This document shows positions 1 to 8,594 of a stretch of DNA of 64,000 nt, one piece after another (within the stretch, counting starts at the first letter, position 1; every line of letters starts with the position of its first letter). Below the pieces are notes generated by a model. That model saw nothing but the letters and a program-made list of their open reading frames with translations, made no database searches and was not told where the DNA came from. The translations under genes and the position numbers were made by a program. The DNA is from an uncultured Veillonella sp. (GTDB lineage Bacteria > Bacillota > Negativicutes > Veillonellales > Veillonellaceae). Where the stretch lies: the NCBI RefSeq assembly GCF_934230905.1, contig NZ_CAKQFJ010000006.1:26701-90700 (forward strand), read 5' to 3'.

Positions 1-659
1 TACTGCTTAAGTGAATCTAAATCTACTATGGTATAGGTACCACCAAATATGATCCCTCTATCATCATTACGAATGGCTTTATTCCTTTTATCGATAGTTC
101 CTCTTTCCTCTGTAAGATATAGCGATTTAGGTGTGCCATGAACGATAATTGAATCTCCTAAGCGAAGATGTGTTGAATTTTCTTGTATTGTTACCTTTAT
201 ATGACCATCAGCCTTTATATGTACACCTTTAGCAGTGTCTTTATACGGTTCTAAGCCCAGCAATACAGCATTAAACGTTTTATACACTTTGTTATCGATG
301 ACGGTCATATCTACAGGAGTATCAATTAGTAAAGCATAATCTCCTTCTTGTGATACAAAAAATTTTGTATGACCTACATACTGGTTGATTTGATGATTAA
401 CATGTACATATGATAGAGTACCTAACACAAGGGAGATGATAATAGTGACTATCATATATTTATAAGACAAAGAAGGGTTTACTTTATATCGAACCATAGA
501 TTTGCATAATGTATATAATACGTAAACTATAGCTCCCCCAATACAATACCAAGATGTATCAAGCAATATATAATGATTACTATATGCATATAAACTACCC
601 AATATGATGCCACAAAGTATATAATGGGCCATTTCCGAATAAGTAATAAGCATATTCAT
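1..659 (-). CDS. comEC: ComEC/Rec2-type DNA uptake channel protein, N-terminal part (runs off window edge)
   Basis: An open frame of about 219 codons starts at 659 and continues off the left edge. The visible part has two or three hydrophobic segments (roughly residues 8-25, 28-45 and 58-75), then a soluble beta-rich stretch with a V-H-G-T-P motif. This matches the N-terminal OB-like domain that precedes the ComEC channel. It lies directly downstream of comEA, the usual comEA-comEC order. ComEC moves single-stranded transforming DNA across the inner membrane. No good ribosome site precedes the ATG, so translation may be coupled to comEA. The channel and any nuclease domain lie outside the window, so the call rests on context and the N-terminus. 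Confidence 0.72.
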   Translation of the reverse strand, partial: MNMLITYSEMAHYILCGIILGSLYAYSNHYILLDTSWYCIGGAIVYVLYTLCKSMVRYKVNPSLSYKYMIVTIIISLVLGTLSYVHVNHQINQYVGHTKFFVSQEGDYALLIDTPVDMTVIDNKVYKTFNAVLLGLEPYKDTAKGVHIKADGHIKVTIQENSTHLRLGDSIIVHGTPKSLYLTEERGTIDKRNKAIRNDDRGIIFGGTYTIVDLDSLKQ

Positions 660-678
660 CGTCAGGTAAGTTGCAATA

Positions 679-1299
679 TTAGATCGTAATTTTATCACGT
701 AATTTTTTAAATACCCCATCACTGATACCCTTTACATGTTTAATATCTTCTATGGATGTAAAAGCTCCCTTGCTTTGACGATACTCATCAATTCGTTTTG
801 CCATAGTAGGACCAATACCTGGTAGTGAATCAAGTTCTTTGATGGTAGCCGTATTAATATTAACTTTTTGATTTCGTAATAGTGATTCAGGATTTCCATG
901 AAAATTAAATCTAATATGAATATGTTGGCCACTTTGAACATTTTCTGCTAAATTAATAGATTCAACATCTCCATAAGGTAATGCACCACCAGCCTCTTTT
1001 ATGACATCTCCAATAGTAGACCTTGATGGCACCTTATAAAGACCTGGAGATTGAATAGCACCTGTCACATATACAATAACTGTATTTTCCTCATCATTCG
1101 GTACTGCATCATTATTAGTGGAAATAGAATTACTATCTTGATTAGCTGTACTATTCACTTTTGATGTATCGGCTGCTAACACAGATGAATCTGGCATGAT
1201 GGTGCTTCCTTCTGTTATAATAGGCCATAGGAAATAAATTCCTACTAAAATACACAGGATTATTACAATCCACTTATGTGACAAAATTATTTGTTTCAT
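679..1299 (-). CDS. comEA: ComEA family DNA-binding competence protein
   Basis: This 206-residue protein has one N-terminal membrane anchor (about residues 8-25). A low-complexity Ser/Asn/Asp linker follows, then a SLBB-like domain (about 75-130) with a V-T-G-A-I-Q-S-P-G-L-Y start, then a C-terminal double helix-hairpin-helix with V-N-I-N-T-A and L-P-G-I-G-P motifs. ComEA is the membrane-tethered double-stranded DNA receptor for transformation. The start at 1299 follows a strong GGAGGTGACC ribosome site; an upstream in-frame ATG near 1392 lacks one. It is followed by comEC with an 19-base gap. Confidence 0.93.
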   Translation of the reverse strand: MKQIILSHKWIVIILCILVGIYFLWPIITEGSTIMPDSSVLAADTSKVNSTANQDSNSISTNNDAVPNDEENTVIVYVTGAIQSPGLYKVPSRSTIGDVIKEAGGALPYGDVESINLAENVQSGQHIHIRFNFHGNPESLLRNQKVNINTATIKELDSLPGIGPTMAKRIDEYRQSKGAFTSIEDIKHVKGISDGVFKKLRDKITI

Positions 1300-1339
1300 A
1301 TGGTCACCTCCTATTGTAAAGGTTTCCATATATAACAAA

Positions 1340-1381
1340 TAACTCCTACCTGTGATTCTATTAGTCACACAAGCAGGAGTT
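1340..1381. other. Imperfect hairpin in the comEA / aminopeptidase divergent intergenic region
   Basis: The arms AACTCCT and AGGAGTT enclose further partly complementary bases (CTGTGA/TCACAC) and an A/T-rich loop. The element lies between two divergently transcribed genes, so it is not an ordinary convergent-gene terminator. It falls in the probable 5' untranslated region of comEA, about 40 bases upstream of its start. It could be a leader hairpin or an operator; there is no clear U-tract on either side. Confidence 0.35.
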
Positions 1382-1451
1382 ATATAAATCATGTCGAATT
1401 AAAGGAATATACTTTCACAGTATAGCCCATTACTATGTAAAGGAGCCTATA

Positions 1452-2681
1452 ATGAATCAAGAATTATTACGTAAATACGCTCGTACCTTATTACAATCTG
1501 GCATTAATTTACAACAAAAACAAACACTCATCGTATCAGTTGATGTAGACAATAAAGATTTTGCAGTCATCGTTACAGAAGAAGCCTATCAATTGGGTGC
1601 CAAAGAGGTTATTATCAATTGGCGCCATACCCCAATTACACGCCAACGCTTATTACATGCTGATGCTTCAGTCCTTGAGTCACCGGCTAAATGGATTCCT
1701 GTATATTACCAACAATATGTAGAGGAAAAAGCTGCCTTTTTATCACTTATCAGTGCCAATCCAAAGGCATTAGCAGGCATTCCTACAGAGCGCATTAGCC
1801 TAAACTCACGCAATCTTAACAAAGTTCTGTCATTCTACCATACAGCCATCATGAACTCGTCTGTAACATGGTGTGTAGCCTCTGTGCCAACAGTACTCTG
1901 GGCAGAACTTCTTGGATACGAAGGTTCTGATGAAGAAAAAATTGACCAACTATGGCATACATTACTAAAATTATGCCGTCTCAATGACGTGGAACCAAAA
2001 GAAACTTATGCGCATCACATGGCTAAGCTACGTCATCGTCGTGAAGCATTAAACGCTCTTGATTTAAAAGCATTGCGATACACATGTAAAAATGGCACAG
2101 ATTTACTTCTTGAATTACCGGAAGACCATATTTGGCAAGGTGGCGAAGAGCTCTCCAAAGAGGGGATTACATTCAATGCTAATATTCCTACAGAAGAAGT
2201 ATTCTGTGCCCCTCAATGGAATGGTGTAAATGGTACAGTAGTTAGTACAAAACCACTGATTTACCAAGGTAATCCAATTTCTAACTTCTCCTTTATCTTT
2301 GAAAACGGTAAAATTATTGATTACACAGCTGAAGAAGGGTTAGATATTCTTAAAGAACTCATCGAAACAGACGAAGGATCTCACTATCTAGGTGAAGTAG
2401 CCCTTGTGGATCACTATAGTCCTATTAGTCAGTCCAATAGAATTTACTATGAAACATTATTTGATGAAAATGCATCCTGCCATTTAGCAATCGGTGCGGC
2501 CTATCCAACTTGTCTAAAAAATAGCGACGGTTTATCTGAAGATGAACTCAAAGAACGTGGTCTGAACCACTCTCTTGCTCATGTTGATTTTATGATTGGT
2601 CACGAAAACATGAATATTAAAGGCATTACAAAAGACGGCCAACAAGTAGATATCATGATCGACGGCCGCTTATTGGTATAA
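1452..2681 (+). CDS. pepS: Aminopeptidase, M29 family (AmpS/PepS type)
   Basis: This 409-residue cytoplasmic metallo-aminopeptidase releases N-terminal residues from peptides. The M29 dinuclear metal ligands are readable: Glu249 (I-P-T-E-E), Glu315 (G-E-V-A-L-V-D), His344, Tyr351, His377 and Asp379 (A-H-V-D-F-M-I-G). The length is typical of the family. The start follows AAAGGAG at good spacing. It is one of only two plus-strand genes and is transcribed alone, divergently from comEA, ending at a large hairpin shared with the convergent deaminase gene. Confidence 0.93.
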   Translation: MNQELLRKYARTLLQSGINLQQKQTLIVSVDVDNKDFAVIVTEEAYQLGAKEVIINWRHTPITRQRLLHADASVLESPAKWIPVYYQQYVEEKAAFLSLISANPKALAGIPTERISLNSRNLNKVLSFYHTAIMNSSVTWCVASVPTVLWAELLGYEGSDEEKIDQLWHTLLKLCRLNDVEPKETYAHHMAKLRHRREALNALDLKALRYTCKNGTDLLLELPEDHIWQGGEELSKEGITFNANIPTEEVFCAPQWNGVNGTVVSTKPLIYQGNPISNFSFIFENGKIIDYTAEEGLDILKELIETDEGSHYLGEVALVDHYSPISQSNRIYYETLFDENASCHLAIGAAYPTCLKNSDGLSEDELKERGLNHSLAHVDFMIGHENMNIKGITKDGQQVDIMIDGRLLV

Positions 2682-2694
2682 CAAACATCATATA

Positions 2695-2798
2695 AAAGGG
2701 ATGGTACATCCTCCGTAAGCTCCACCGGCCAGGCCTGACTCCGGCCTTCGGCCTCCGCAGGGCCAAAGTCGCTTTCGAAGGATACACCATCCCTTTTT
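2695..2798. terminator. Large GC-rich hairpin between convergent genes
   Basis: The outer arms AAAAGGGATGGT and ACCATCCCTTTTT pair perfectly, and an inner ATCCT/AGGAT pair lies close inside them. Between these is a roughly 65-base, strikingly GC-rich core holding nested palindromes such as CCGGCCTTCGGCC. It can act as a bidirectional terminator for the aminopeptidase and dCMP deaminase genes. The core is much larger and more GC-rich than the other terminators in this window, which suggests an inserted repetitive palindromic element. Confidence 0.75.
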
Positions 2799-2804
2799 AC
2801 TCTA

Positions 2805-3284
2805 TTATAATGTTATTTCCAATATGCGACCCGTCGATTGATATTCAATAATATCTACGCCGGCCGTCTTTAGCATACGTTTTGAAGCCTTCACCTCTTT
2901 AGTATCCTTGTATAAATCATCACGATAGATAACGGCCTTTATACCGCTTTGAATGATAGCCTTTGCACATTCATTACAAGGAAACAATGTTACATAAATC
3001 TTAGACCCTTCTAAAGAACCACCGCGATAGTTTAGAATCGCATTTAATTCACTATGAACGGTATAGAAATATTTATTATCATCCGCCGTATCCCGTTCCC
3101 ACGTAAAATCATCATCACTACAATTTAAGGGCATGCCATTATAACCGATGGATAAGATCTTATTATCATTGCTGACGATACAGGCCCCCACTTGTGTATT
3201 AGGATCTTTGGATCGTTGCGCAGCCAAAATAGCAACGCCCATAAAGTATTCATCCCAAGAAATATAATCGCTACGTTTTGCCAT
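2805..3284 (-). CDS. comEB: Deoxycytidylate (dCMP) deaminase, ComEB-like
   Basis: This 159-residue enzyme makes dUMP from dCMP for thymidylate synthesis. Zinc ligands His77 (H-S-E, with Glu79 as proton donor), Cys103 and Cys106 (P-C-N-E-C) are visible, and the N-P-N-T-Q-V-G-A-like segment near residue 28 fits the cytidine deaminase fold. The ATG follows AGAGAGG. In some Firmicutes the orthologue comEB lies in the comE operon; here it is separated from comEA-comEC by the aminopeptidase gene. A role in competence is not implied. Confidence 0.9.
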   Translation of the reverse strand: MAKRSDYISWDEYFMGVAILAAQRSKDPNTQVGACIVSNDNKILSIGYNGMPLNCSDDDFTWERDTADDNKYFYTVHSELNAILNYRGGSLEGSKIYVTLFPCNECAKAIIQSGIKAVIYRDDLYKDTKEVKASKRMLKTAGVDIIEYQSTGRILEITL

Positions 3285-3302
3285 AATAACCTCTCTAGAT
3301 AA

Positions 3303-3337
3303 TAAAGCCCCCTTCTACCTATGTAGTTGGGGGCTTT
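3303..3337 (-). terminator. Rho-independent terminator after leuS
   Basis: The arms AAAGCCCCC and GGGGGCTTT close a loop of about 17 bases, followed on the minus strand by a short T/A-rich tail. It lies 31 bases past the leuS stop and upstream of the deaminase start. Confidence 0.8.
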
Positions 3338-3367
3338 CATTATATTAACAAATCATATATAGAAATA

Positions 3368-5836
3368 TTATTTTACAACGATATTCACAAGTTTACCTGG
3401 TACGTAGATAACCTTAACGATTTGTTTACCTTCTGTAAATTCTTGAACACGGCTAGATTCTTTAGCCAATGCTTCCAATTCTTCTTTCGTAATATTCACA
3501 GAAACAGTTAATTTATCGCGAACCTTACCATTAACTTGAAGAACCACTTCTACTTCGTCTACTTTAAGAGCAGATTCTTCGTATGTTGGCCAGTTCATCA
3601 TATGAACAGATTCAGTTTCGCCAAGTTCATGCCACAATTCTTCTGTAATATGTGGCACGAATGGAGCTAATAACAACACGAGATTATGTGTTAACTCATT
3701 AGCAAGATCAGCATTTACGGATTCTGCTTTGTCCTTGTGTGCATACATAGCATTAACAAGTTCCATAATCGCACTAATTGCCGTATTAAAGTTGAAGTTA
3801 TTATCTAAATCTTCTGTAACCTTTTTGATAACACGGTGTAATTCGCGGCGTAATGCCACTTCGTCTTTTGTAAGGTCACCCGTATGATTTTCTTTTGCTG
3901 CTTGGTCATACGCATCAACAATACGCCATACACGACCTAAGAAACGATAAGAACCTTCAACACCTTGGTCACTCCAATCAAGATCGCGGTCAACTGGTGC
4001 TGCAAACAAGATGAATAAGCGCGCTGTATCAGCACCGTACTTATTGATAATTTCTTCTGGAGAAACCACATTGCCTTTAGATTTAGACATCTTACTGCCT
4101 TCTTTAAGTACCATACCTTGTGTCAAAAGACCACGGAATGGTTCGTTAGCTTCAATGAGGCCTAAATCATGGATAACTTTCACAAAGAAACGAGAGTATA
4201 ACAAGTGCAAGATAGCATGTTCAATACCACCAATGTATTGGTCAACGTTCATCCAGTAATTAGCAATTTTGGAATCGAATGGTGCTTTATCGTTCAATGC
4301 GTCAGTGTAACGCAAGAAGTACCAAGATGAATCGATGAATGTATCCATAGTATCTGTTTCACGACGCGCAGGACCACCACATTTAGGACATTTAGCGTTC
4401 ATGAAAGCTTCGGATGTTGCCAATGGGGATACAGCACCGGATTCAAATTTAACATCTTCAGGAAGACGTACAGGCAAGTCTTCTTCTGGTACAAGTTGTT
4501 CACCACATTTGTCGCAATATACAACAGGGATTGGCACGCCCCAGTAACGTTGACGAGAGATAAGCCAATCGCGAAGTCTGAAATTTGTCTTGCCTTCACC
4601 GATACCACGTTCATGAAGTGCAGCCGTAATATTTTTACGAGCCTCTTCAGATGTTTGACCATCAAAATCACCAGAATTAATCAACACACCATCTTCGTGG
4701 TCAGATTCTTCCCATGTATCGAAATTGTAGTTTTCACCATTGTGAGAAACAACAGGTTTAATAGGCAAATCGTATTTATGAGCAAATTCCCAGTCGCGTT
4801 CGTCATGAGCAGGAGAACCCATAACGGCACCAGTACCATAATCTACGAGAACATAGTTAGCAATCCAAATAGGCACTTGTTCACCAGACATAGGATTTAC
4901 CGCATAGGAACCGGTAAACATACCTTCCTTAGGTGCTTCTGTAGATGTACGATCGATGTCGCTCATGTTGCGCATACGCGTGATAAAAACATCTAAATCA
5001 GCTTTGTTAGGTGCTTTTTCAATTAAACGTTCTACATATGGATGTTCAGGAGCCAATACAACGTAACTTACACCGTAGATTGTATCTACACGAGTCGTAT
5101 ATACGGAAATACGTTCCTTAATGGATGGCACATCAAAAGAAAATTCTGTACCTTCAGAGCGACCAATCCAGTTCTTTTGCATCAATTTAACGCGTTGAGG
5201 CCAACCATCAAGTGTATCGAGATCATCTAACAAGCGATCTGCATATTCAGTGATACGGAGGAACCATTGAGATAAATCTTTTTTCTCTACAGGATTATCA
5301 CAACGCCAGCAAAGACCATCAATAACTTGTTCGTTAGCTAATACAGTGTGGCATGTTTCACACCAGTTAACTTTTGCTTCTTTTTTATAAGCTAAGCCTT
5401 TTTTATAGAATTGTTCAAAGAACCATTGTGTCCATTTATAGTAATCTTCTTTACATGTAGCAACTTCACGATCCCAATCATAAGAAAGGCCCAATGCTTT
5501 TTGTTGCTTTTTCATGTTCTCAATATTATCAAGAGTCCATGTTTTAGGTGCAATACCATGTTTAATAGCTGCATTTTCTGCAGGCATACCAAAGGAATCC
5601 CATCCCATTGGATGCAATACGTTAAAGCCATTCATTTTCTTAAAACGCGCTACTACGTCACCGATGGAATAGTTGCGCACATGGCCCATATGCAAATTAC
5701 CAGATGGATATGGAAACATTTCTAATGCATAGTACTTCTCTTTAGTTTCGTCATATTCAGTTTTAAAAGTATGGTTCTCATCCCAATACTTTTGCCACTT
5801 TTTCTCAATATCTTGGGCTACATATTTTTCGTTCAT
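3368..5836 (-). CDS. leuS: Leucine--tRNA ligase
   Basis: This 822-residue class I synthetase charges tRNA-Leu. The HIGH-type signature is H-M-G-H at residues 49-52 and the KMSKS loop is M-S-K-S-K-G-N near residue 585. A zinc-ribbon-like C-E-T-C...C-W-R-C and the large CP1 editing domain lie between them. The length fits bacterial LeuRS. The start follows GAGGAGG. It is a single-gene unit with its own terminator. The 80 bases upstream contain no T-box, unlike glyQS and cysS in this window. Confidence 0.98.
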   Translation of the reverse strand: MNEKYVAQDIEKKWQKYWDENHTFKTEYDETKEKYYALEMFPYPSGNLHMGHVRNYSIGDVVARFKKMNGFNVLHPMGWDSFGMPAENAAIKHGIAPKTWTLDNIENMKKQQKALGLSYDWDREVATCKEDYYKWTQWFFEQFYKKGLAYKKEAKVNWCETCHTVLANEQVIDGLCWRCDNPVEKKDLSQWFLRITEYADRLLDDLDTLDGWPQRVKLMQKNWIGRSEGTEFSFDVPSIKERISVYTTRVDTIYGVSYVVLAPEHPYVERLIEKAPNKADLDVFITRMRNMSDIDRTSTEAPKEGMFTGSYAVNPMSGEQVPIWIANYVLVDYGTGAVMGSPAHDERDWEFAHKYDLPIKPVVSHNGENYNFDTWEESDHEDGVLINSGDFDGQTSEEARKNITAALHERGIGEGKTNFRLRDWLISRQRYWGVPIPVVYCDKCGEQLVPEEDLPVRLPEDVKFESGAVSPLATSEAFMNAKCPKCGGPARRETDTMDTFIDSSWYFLRYTDALNDKAPFDSKIANYWMNVDQYIGGIEHAILHLLYSRFFVKVIHDLGLIEANEPFRGLLTQGMVLKEGSKMSKSKGNVVSPEEIINKYGADTARLFILFAAPVDRDLDWSDQGVEGSYRFLGRVWRIVDAYDQAAKENHTGDLTKDEVALRRELHRVIKKVTEDLDNNFNFNTAISAIMELVNAMYAHKDKAESVNADLANELTHNLVLLLAPFVPHITEELWHELGETESVHMMNWPTYEESALKVDEVEVVLQVNGKVRDKLTVSVNITKEELEALAKESSRVQEFTEGKQIVKVIYVPGKLVNIVVK

Positions 5837-5916
5837 GTAGGTGCCTCCTCAAATCTGTGTATGATTCTAATCAATAGTATTATTGTACTACTTCGCACTA
5901 TAAACCGTCAATTTAT

Positions 5917-7536
5917 CTACTTTTTTACTACTTGAACAGCAGGAACAATGGATGCTATATCATTATCAGCTTTTTGCTTTTCATTCACCGCCTTTGCATC
6001 TGCTTTTTCATGTTCTTTAGATGCTTTAGCTTCGGCTTTCGCCTTTTCTTTTGCAGCTTTAGCTTCTGCTTTTGCTTTTTCCTTAGCCGCTTTAGCTTCT
6101 GCTTTTGCTTTTTCTTTCGCTGCTTTTTCAAGAGCCTTACGTTCTGCCTTAGTTAATGGTTTTTCTACAACAGGTTTAGGTATTTCTACAACTGGCGTTG
6201 CATTTGGTACCCCTTTACCTAAATCTACACCTTGTATCATTGTAATAGTATTATCGTCTTCAAAGCCCTTACGCCATGCCGCAAAACCGGCTAATTGCAT
6301 TTCTTTCACAAGATTCAATTTATAACCTAAAGATTTATTATCTTCAAACCAAATTTTATCAACACCATTTGATGTCGGAATTGCTGCATAGTATGATTTT
6401 AATGTATCATTCCAAGTGATATTTGATGCATAATTAGAAAAATAAATTGCTTCATTTTTTATCGCTAGTGTTTCACCATGTGCAACTCCGCCAGATTCAT
6501 GCCATATACGAGTATAGAATGGTATCCCCAATACAAGTTTTTGACTTGGCACCTCTTGTATCATTTTTTCAGTATGGTTTCTAACCCAAGGATAACTTGC
6601 TACAGGTCCTGCATTACTACTTTTTGCCCATGTTTCATCATAGGCCATCAAAACAACATAATCTACACTATTAGCAAAAGATTTACGGTCATAAACAAGA
6701 GACCAATTCGGGCTATTAGAATACCCCGTTACATCTATGGAAGACTGAATATTATACTTATGTAATTCATCAGCTAAATAAGCTACAAACTTAGTTAATT
6801 TGTCACGATCTGAATAGTCTATATTTTCAAAATCAAAATTATAACCATCAAAACCATAAATATATGCGTATTGAACAAGATTTTGAGCATATTTTTTCCA
6901 TACTGCTTCATCTGCTAAAATGCCACTTGTAAAATCTGGGTCAAAACGATTTGTAATCAGAGGCCATACATGATATCCATTAGATTTGTAAGATTTCACA
7001 TAATCAATATTAATATTAGGACTAGATTCCAAACCTAAACTGTGTAATTTAAACCAACTAGGGGAAATAATATTATCACCACTACTATTTAGTTTTTTTG
7101 CATAAGGAGCACCTTGATTAGGCCATGGATCAAAAGCCCAGGACAATGGGCCTTGGACAGGCTTATTTTGTAGAACCTGCATTGTTTCTGGAGCAGCCAT
7201 AAGTTGAATATGATCCCCATCCTTCGTGTAGGTGACCCCAATCAATGGCGTTGTACCTTCTATATCAACATACTCAGCACCATCACGTTTTGTAATTGGT
7301 AATTTCACAGGTTCCCCAACAGCTTTAGGATTCATTGTAATAGTCGAACCATTAAGCTCTAGTTGTGGTACATAAATAGTATAAGATGTTTTATACTGGT
7401 TAGCCTCATAATTACGATTAGTAGTATTTAGGTATTGTTGTAATGGCACCAAAACCTCAGCTTGCACTGTATTACCAGAAATACTAGTTAATACAGCAGC
7501 TGCTAATGTAGTGATCATAGTAATTTTACGTAACAT
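5917..7536 (-). CDS. Secreted glycoside hydrolase family 18 protein with Lys/Ala/Glu-rich tail
   Basis: This 539-residue protein has a clear signal peptide (cleavage probably after V-Q-A near residue 26) and a small N-terminal domain (about 27-125). A GH18 TIM barrel spans about 130-440. The catalytic strand reads G-F-D-G-Y-N-F-D-F-E-N, keeping the D-x-x-D-x-E layout with Asn in place of the first internal Asp and the acid Glu retained. The remaining strands (A-Y-D-E, G-I-P-F-Y-T-R-I-W) resemble YaaH/YdhD-type peptidoglycan-associated members. The tail from about residue 460 is highly charged and probably helical. Substrate is unknown; a cell-wall role is inferred from export. SD is CAGGAG. 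Confidence 0.88.
   Translation of the reverse strand: MLRKITMITTLAAAVLTSISGNTVQAEVLVPLQQYLNTTNRNYEANQYKTSYTIYVPQLELNGSTITMNPKAVGEPVKLPITKRDGAEYVDIEGTTPLIGVTYTKDGDHIQLMAAPETMQVLQNKPVQGPLSWAFDPWPNQGAPYAKKLNSSGDNIISPSWFKLHSLGLESSPNINIDYVKSYKSNGYHVWPLITNRFDPDFTSGILADEAVWKKYAQNLVQYAYIYGFDGYNFDFENIDYSDRDKLTKFVAYLADELHKYNIQSSIDVTGYSNSPNWSLVYDRKSFANSVDYVVLMAYDETWAKSSNAGPVASYPWVRNHTEKMIQEVPSQKLVLGIPFYTRIWHESGGVAHGETLAIKNEAIYFSNYASNITWNDTLKSYYAAIPTSNGVDKIWFEDNKSLGYKLNLVKEMQLAGFAAWRKGFEDDNTITMIQGVDLGKGVPNATPVVEIPKPVVEKPLTKAERKALEKAAKEKAKAEAKAAKEKAKAEAKAAKEKAKAEAKASKEHEKADAKAVNEKQKADNDIASIVPAVQVVKK
5989..6120. repeat. Tandem 33-bp repeat encoding the charged tail of the GH18 protein
   Basis: Three near-identical units encode A-K-E-K-A-K-A-E-A-K-A (residues 473-505), followed by a degenerate fourth (506-516). 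The unit is 33 bp, so gain or loss of a copy keeps the frame. The low-complexity DNA also opens long spurious frames on the plus strand here. Confidence 0.9.
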
Positions 7537-7607
7537 ATATATCTCCTGTTATTGACTCTTAATAGTTCCTGTTTACATAACAATTCTTATATTATATCAT
7601 ACATATA

Positions 7608-7636
7608 TTGACACTTATAATTTCTATACTTGTAAA
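7608..7636 (+). promoter_or_regulatory. Candidate promoter of lgt
   Basis: A perfect -35 TTGACA (7608-7613) is followed after 17 bp by a weak -10, TGTAAA (7631-7636), about 30 bases before the lgt start. It lies in the divergent lgt/GH18 intergenic region. Confidence 0.45.
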
Positions 7637-7667
7637 AGCATGAACGATTATTCATAAAGGAGTTTTT

Positions 7668-8495
7668 ATGCATCAATATTTATTTTTTATAGGAGGTTTT
7701 CCTATAAGAGCATATGGTACCATGTTAGCACTTGCTATCATTTGTGGTGGTTCTGTTGCCTATTTCTTACTAAAAAAAGATGGTCGTGGCTGGCACCAAC
7801 ACATTATTGACTTTTCTATTACAGTTGCTATTGCAGGACTTATTGGTGCCCGATTATGGGACGTCTTTTTTTTCGATTGGCAATATTATGGCAATCATTT
7901 ACTAGAGATTCCATTTGTATGGCAAGGTGGCATGGCCATTCAAGGCGGTGTTGTTCTTGGTACCTTAGCAGGTTATTGGTACCTTCGAAAACATAACATC
8001 GATTTTTGGGCTTTTGCTGATATATTTGCACCGGCTCTCATTTTGGCACAATCAGTCGGGCGTATGGCAAATCTATTTAATGGCGATGCCTTTGGACATC
8101 CTACAGGTGGAAATTTCGGTATTCTCTACCCTGAAAGCACACTCGCTTATCACACATATGGTAATCAACCATTATGGCCAGCTGAAATTTGGGAAGGACA
8201 AATTGACATACTAATCTTTGTCGCTTTAATACTATTTAGCTCCTTCAAACATGCTAAAGGTCAAGTCTTTGTACTATACGCTATTTTATACTCAGCAGCG
8301 CGATTCTGTCTAGAGTTCTTACGCGGTGATTATGTAAATCTTACAATGGGACTTAAATCCGCACAGATGACGAGCCTCATTGTTATGATTGTAGGTATCT
8401 GTTTATTTATCTACTTTGGTTATCTAGATAAAAAGCAACAAACCGTAGCAGAATCAGCACCAGAAGCACCACAAAAACAAAAGAAACGTAAATAA
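7668..8495 (+). CDS. lgt: Phosphatidylglycerol--prolipoprotein diacylglyceryl transferase
   Basis: This 275-residue inner-membrane enzyme transfers diacylglycerol to the lipobox Cys of prelipoproteins. About seven membrane segments are visible. Lgt landmarks include G-G-M-A-I-Q-G-G (about residues 88-95) and the signature S-V-G-R-M-A-N-L-F-N-G-D-A-F-G (about 129-143), which matches the family's G-R-x-x-N-F-x-N-x-E-x-x-G block. The C-terminus is a basic, soluble Lys/Gln-rich tail. The start follows AAAGGAG. A probable substrate in this window is the RND adaptor lipoprotein at 50609-51742. Confidence 0.95.
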   Translation: MHQYLFFIGGFPIRAYGTMLALAIICGGSVAYFLLKKDGRGWHQHIIDFSITVAIAGLIGARLWDVFFFDWQYYGNHLLEIPFVWQGGMAIQGGVVLGTLAGYWYLRKHNIDFWAFADIFAPALILAQSVGRMANLFNGDAFGHPTGGNFGILYPESTLAYHTYGNQPLWPAEIWEGQIDILIFVALILFSSFKHAKGQVFVLYAILYSAARFCLEFLRGDYVNLTMGLKSAQMTSLIVMIVGICLFIYFGYLDKKQQTVAESAPEAPQKQKKRK

Positions 8496-8496
8496 T

Positions 8497-8545
8497 AAAA
8501 TCCTTCATTCACGGATACACAACATTCATGAATGAAGGATTTTTT
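8497..8545 (+). terminator. Rho-independent terminator after lgt
   Basis: The arms AAAATCCTTCATTCA and TGAATGAAGGATTTTT form a 15-bp stem followed by a T-run. It starts two bases after the lgt stop codon. The stem could also serve the minus strand, but no gene ends there. Confidence 0.9.
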
Positions 8546-8594
8546 ATATCTATTCAATTCTTCTAAATGATTGACCATAAGCGACAAGCATCAT

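Noticed and set aside
4496..4996. Plus-strand open frame of about 166 codons opposite leuS
   Set aside because: It is antisense to the well-conserved LeuRS catalytic and editing region; no ribosome site or recognisable protein.
5837..5916. T-box ahead of leuS
   Set aside because: The 80-base gap contains no GGTGGNACCGCG core and no terminator; leuS has only a normal ribosome site.
5948..6325. Long plus-strand open frames opposite the GH18 tail
   Set aside because: They are produced by the low-complexity Ala/Lys repeat read backwards (runs of Phe/Ala/Ser) and have no ribosome site.
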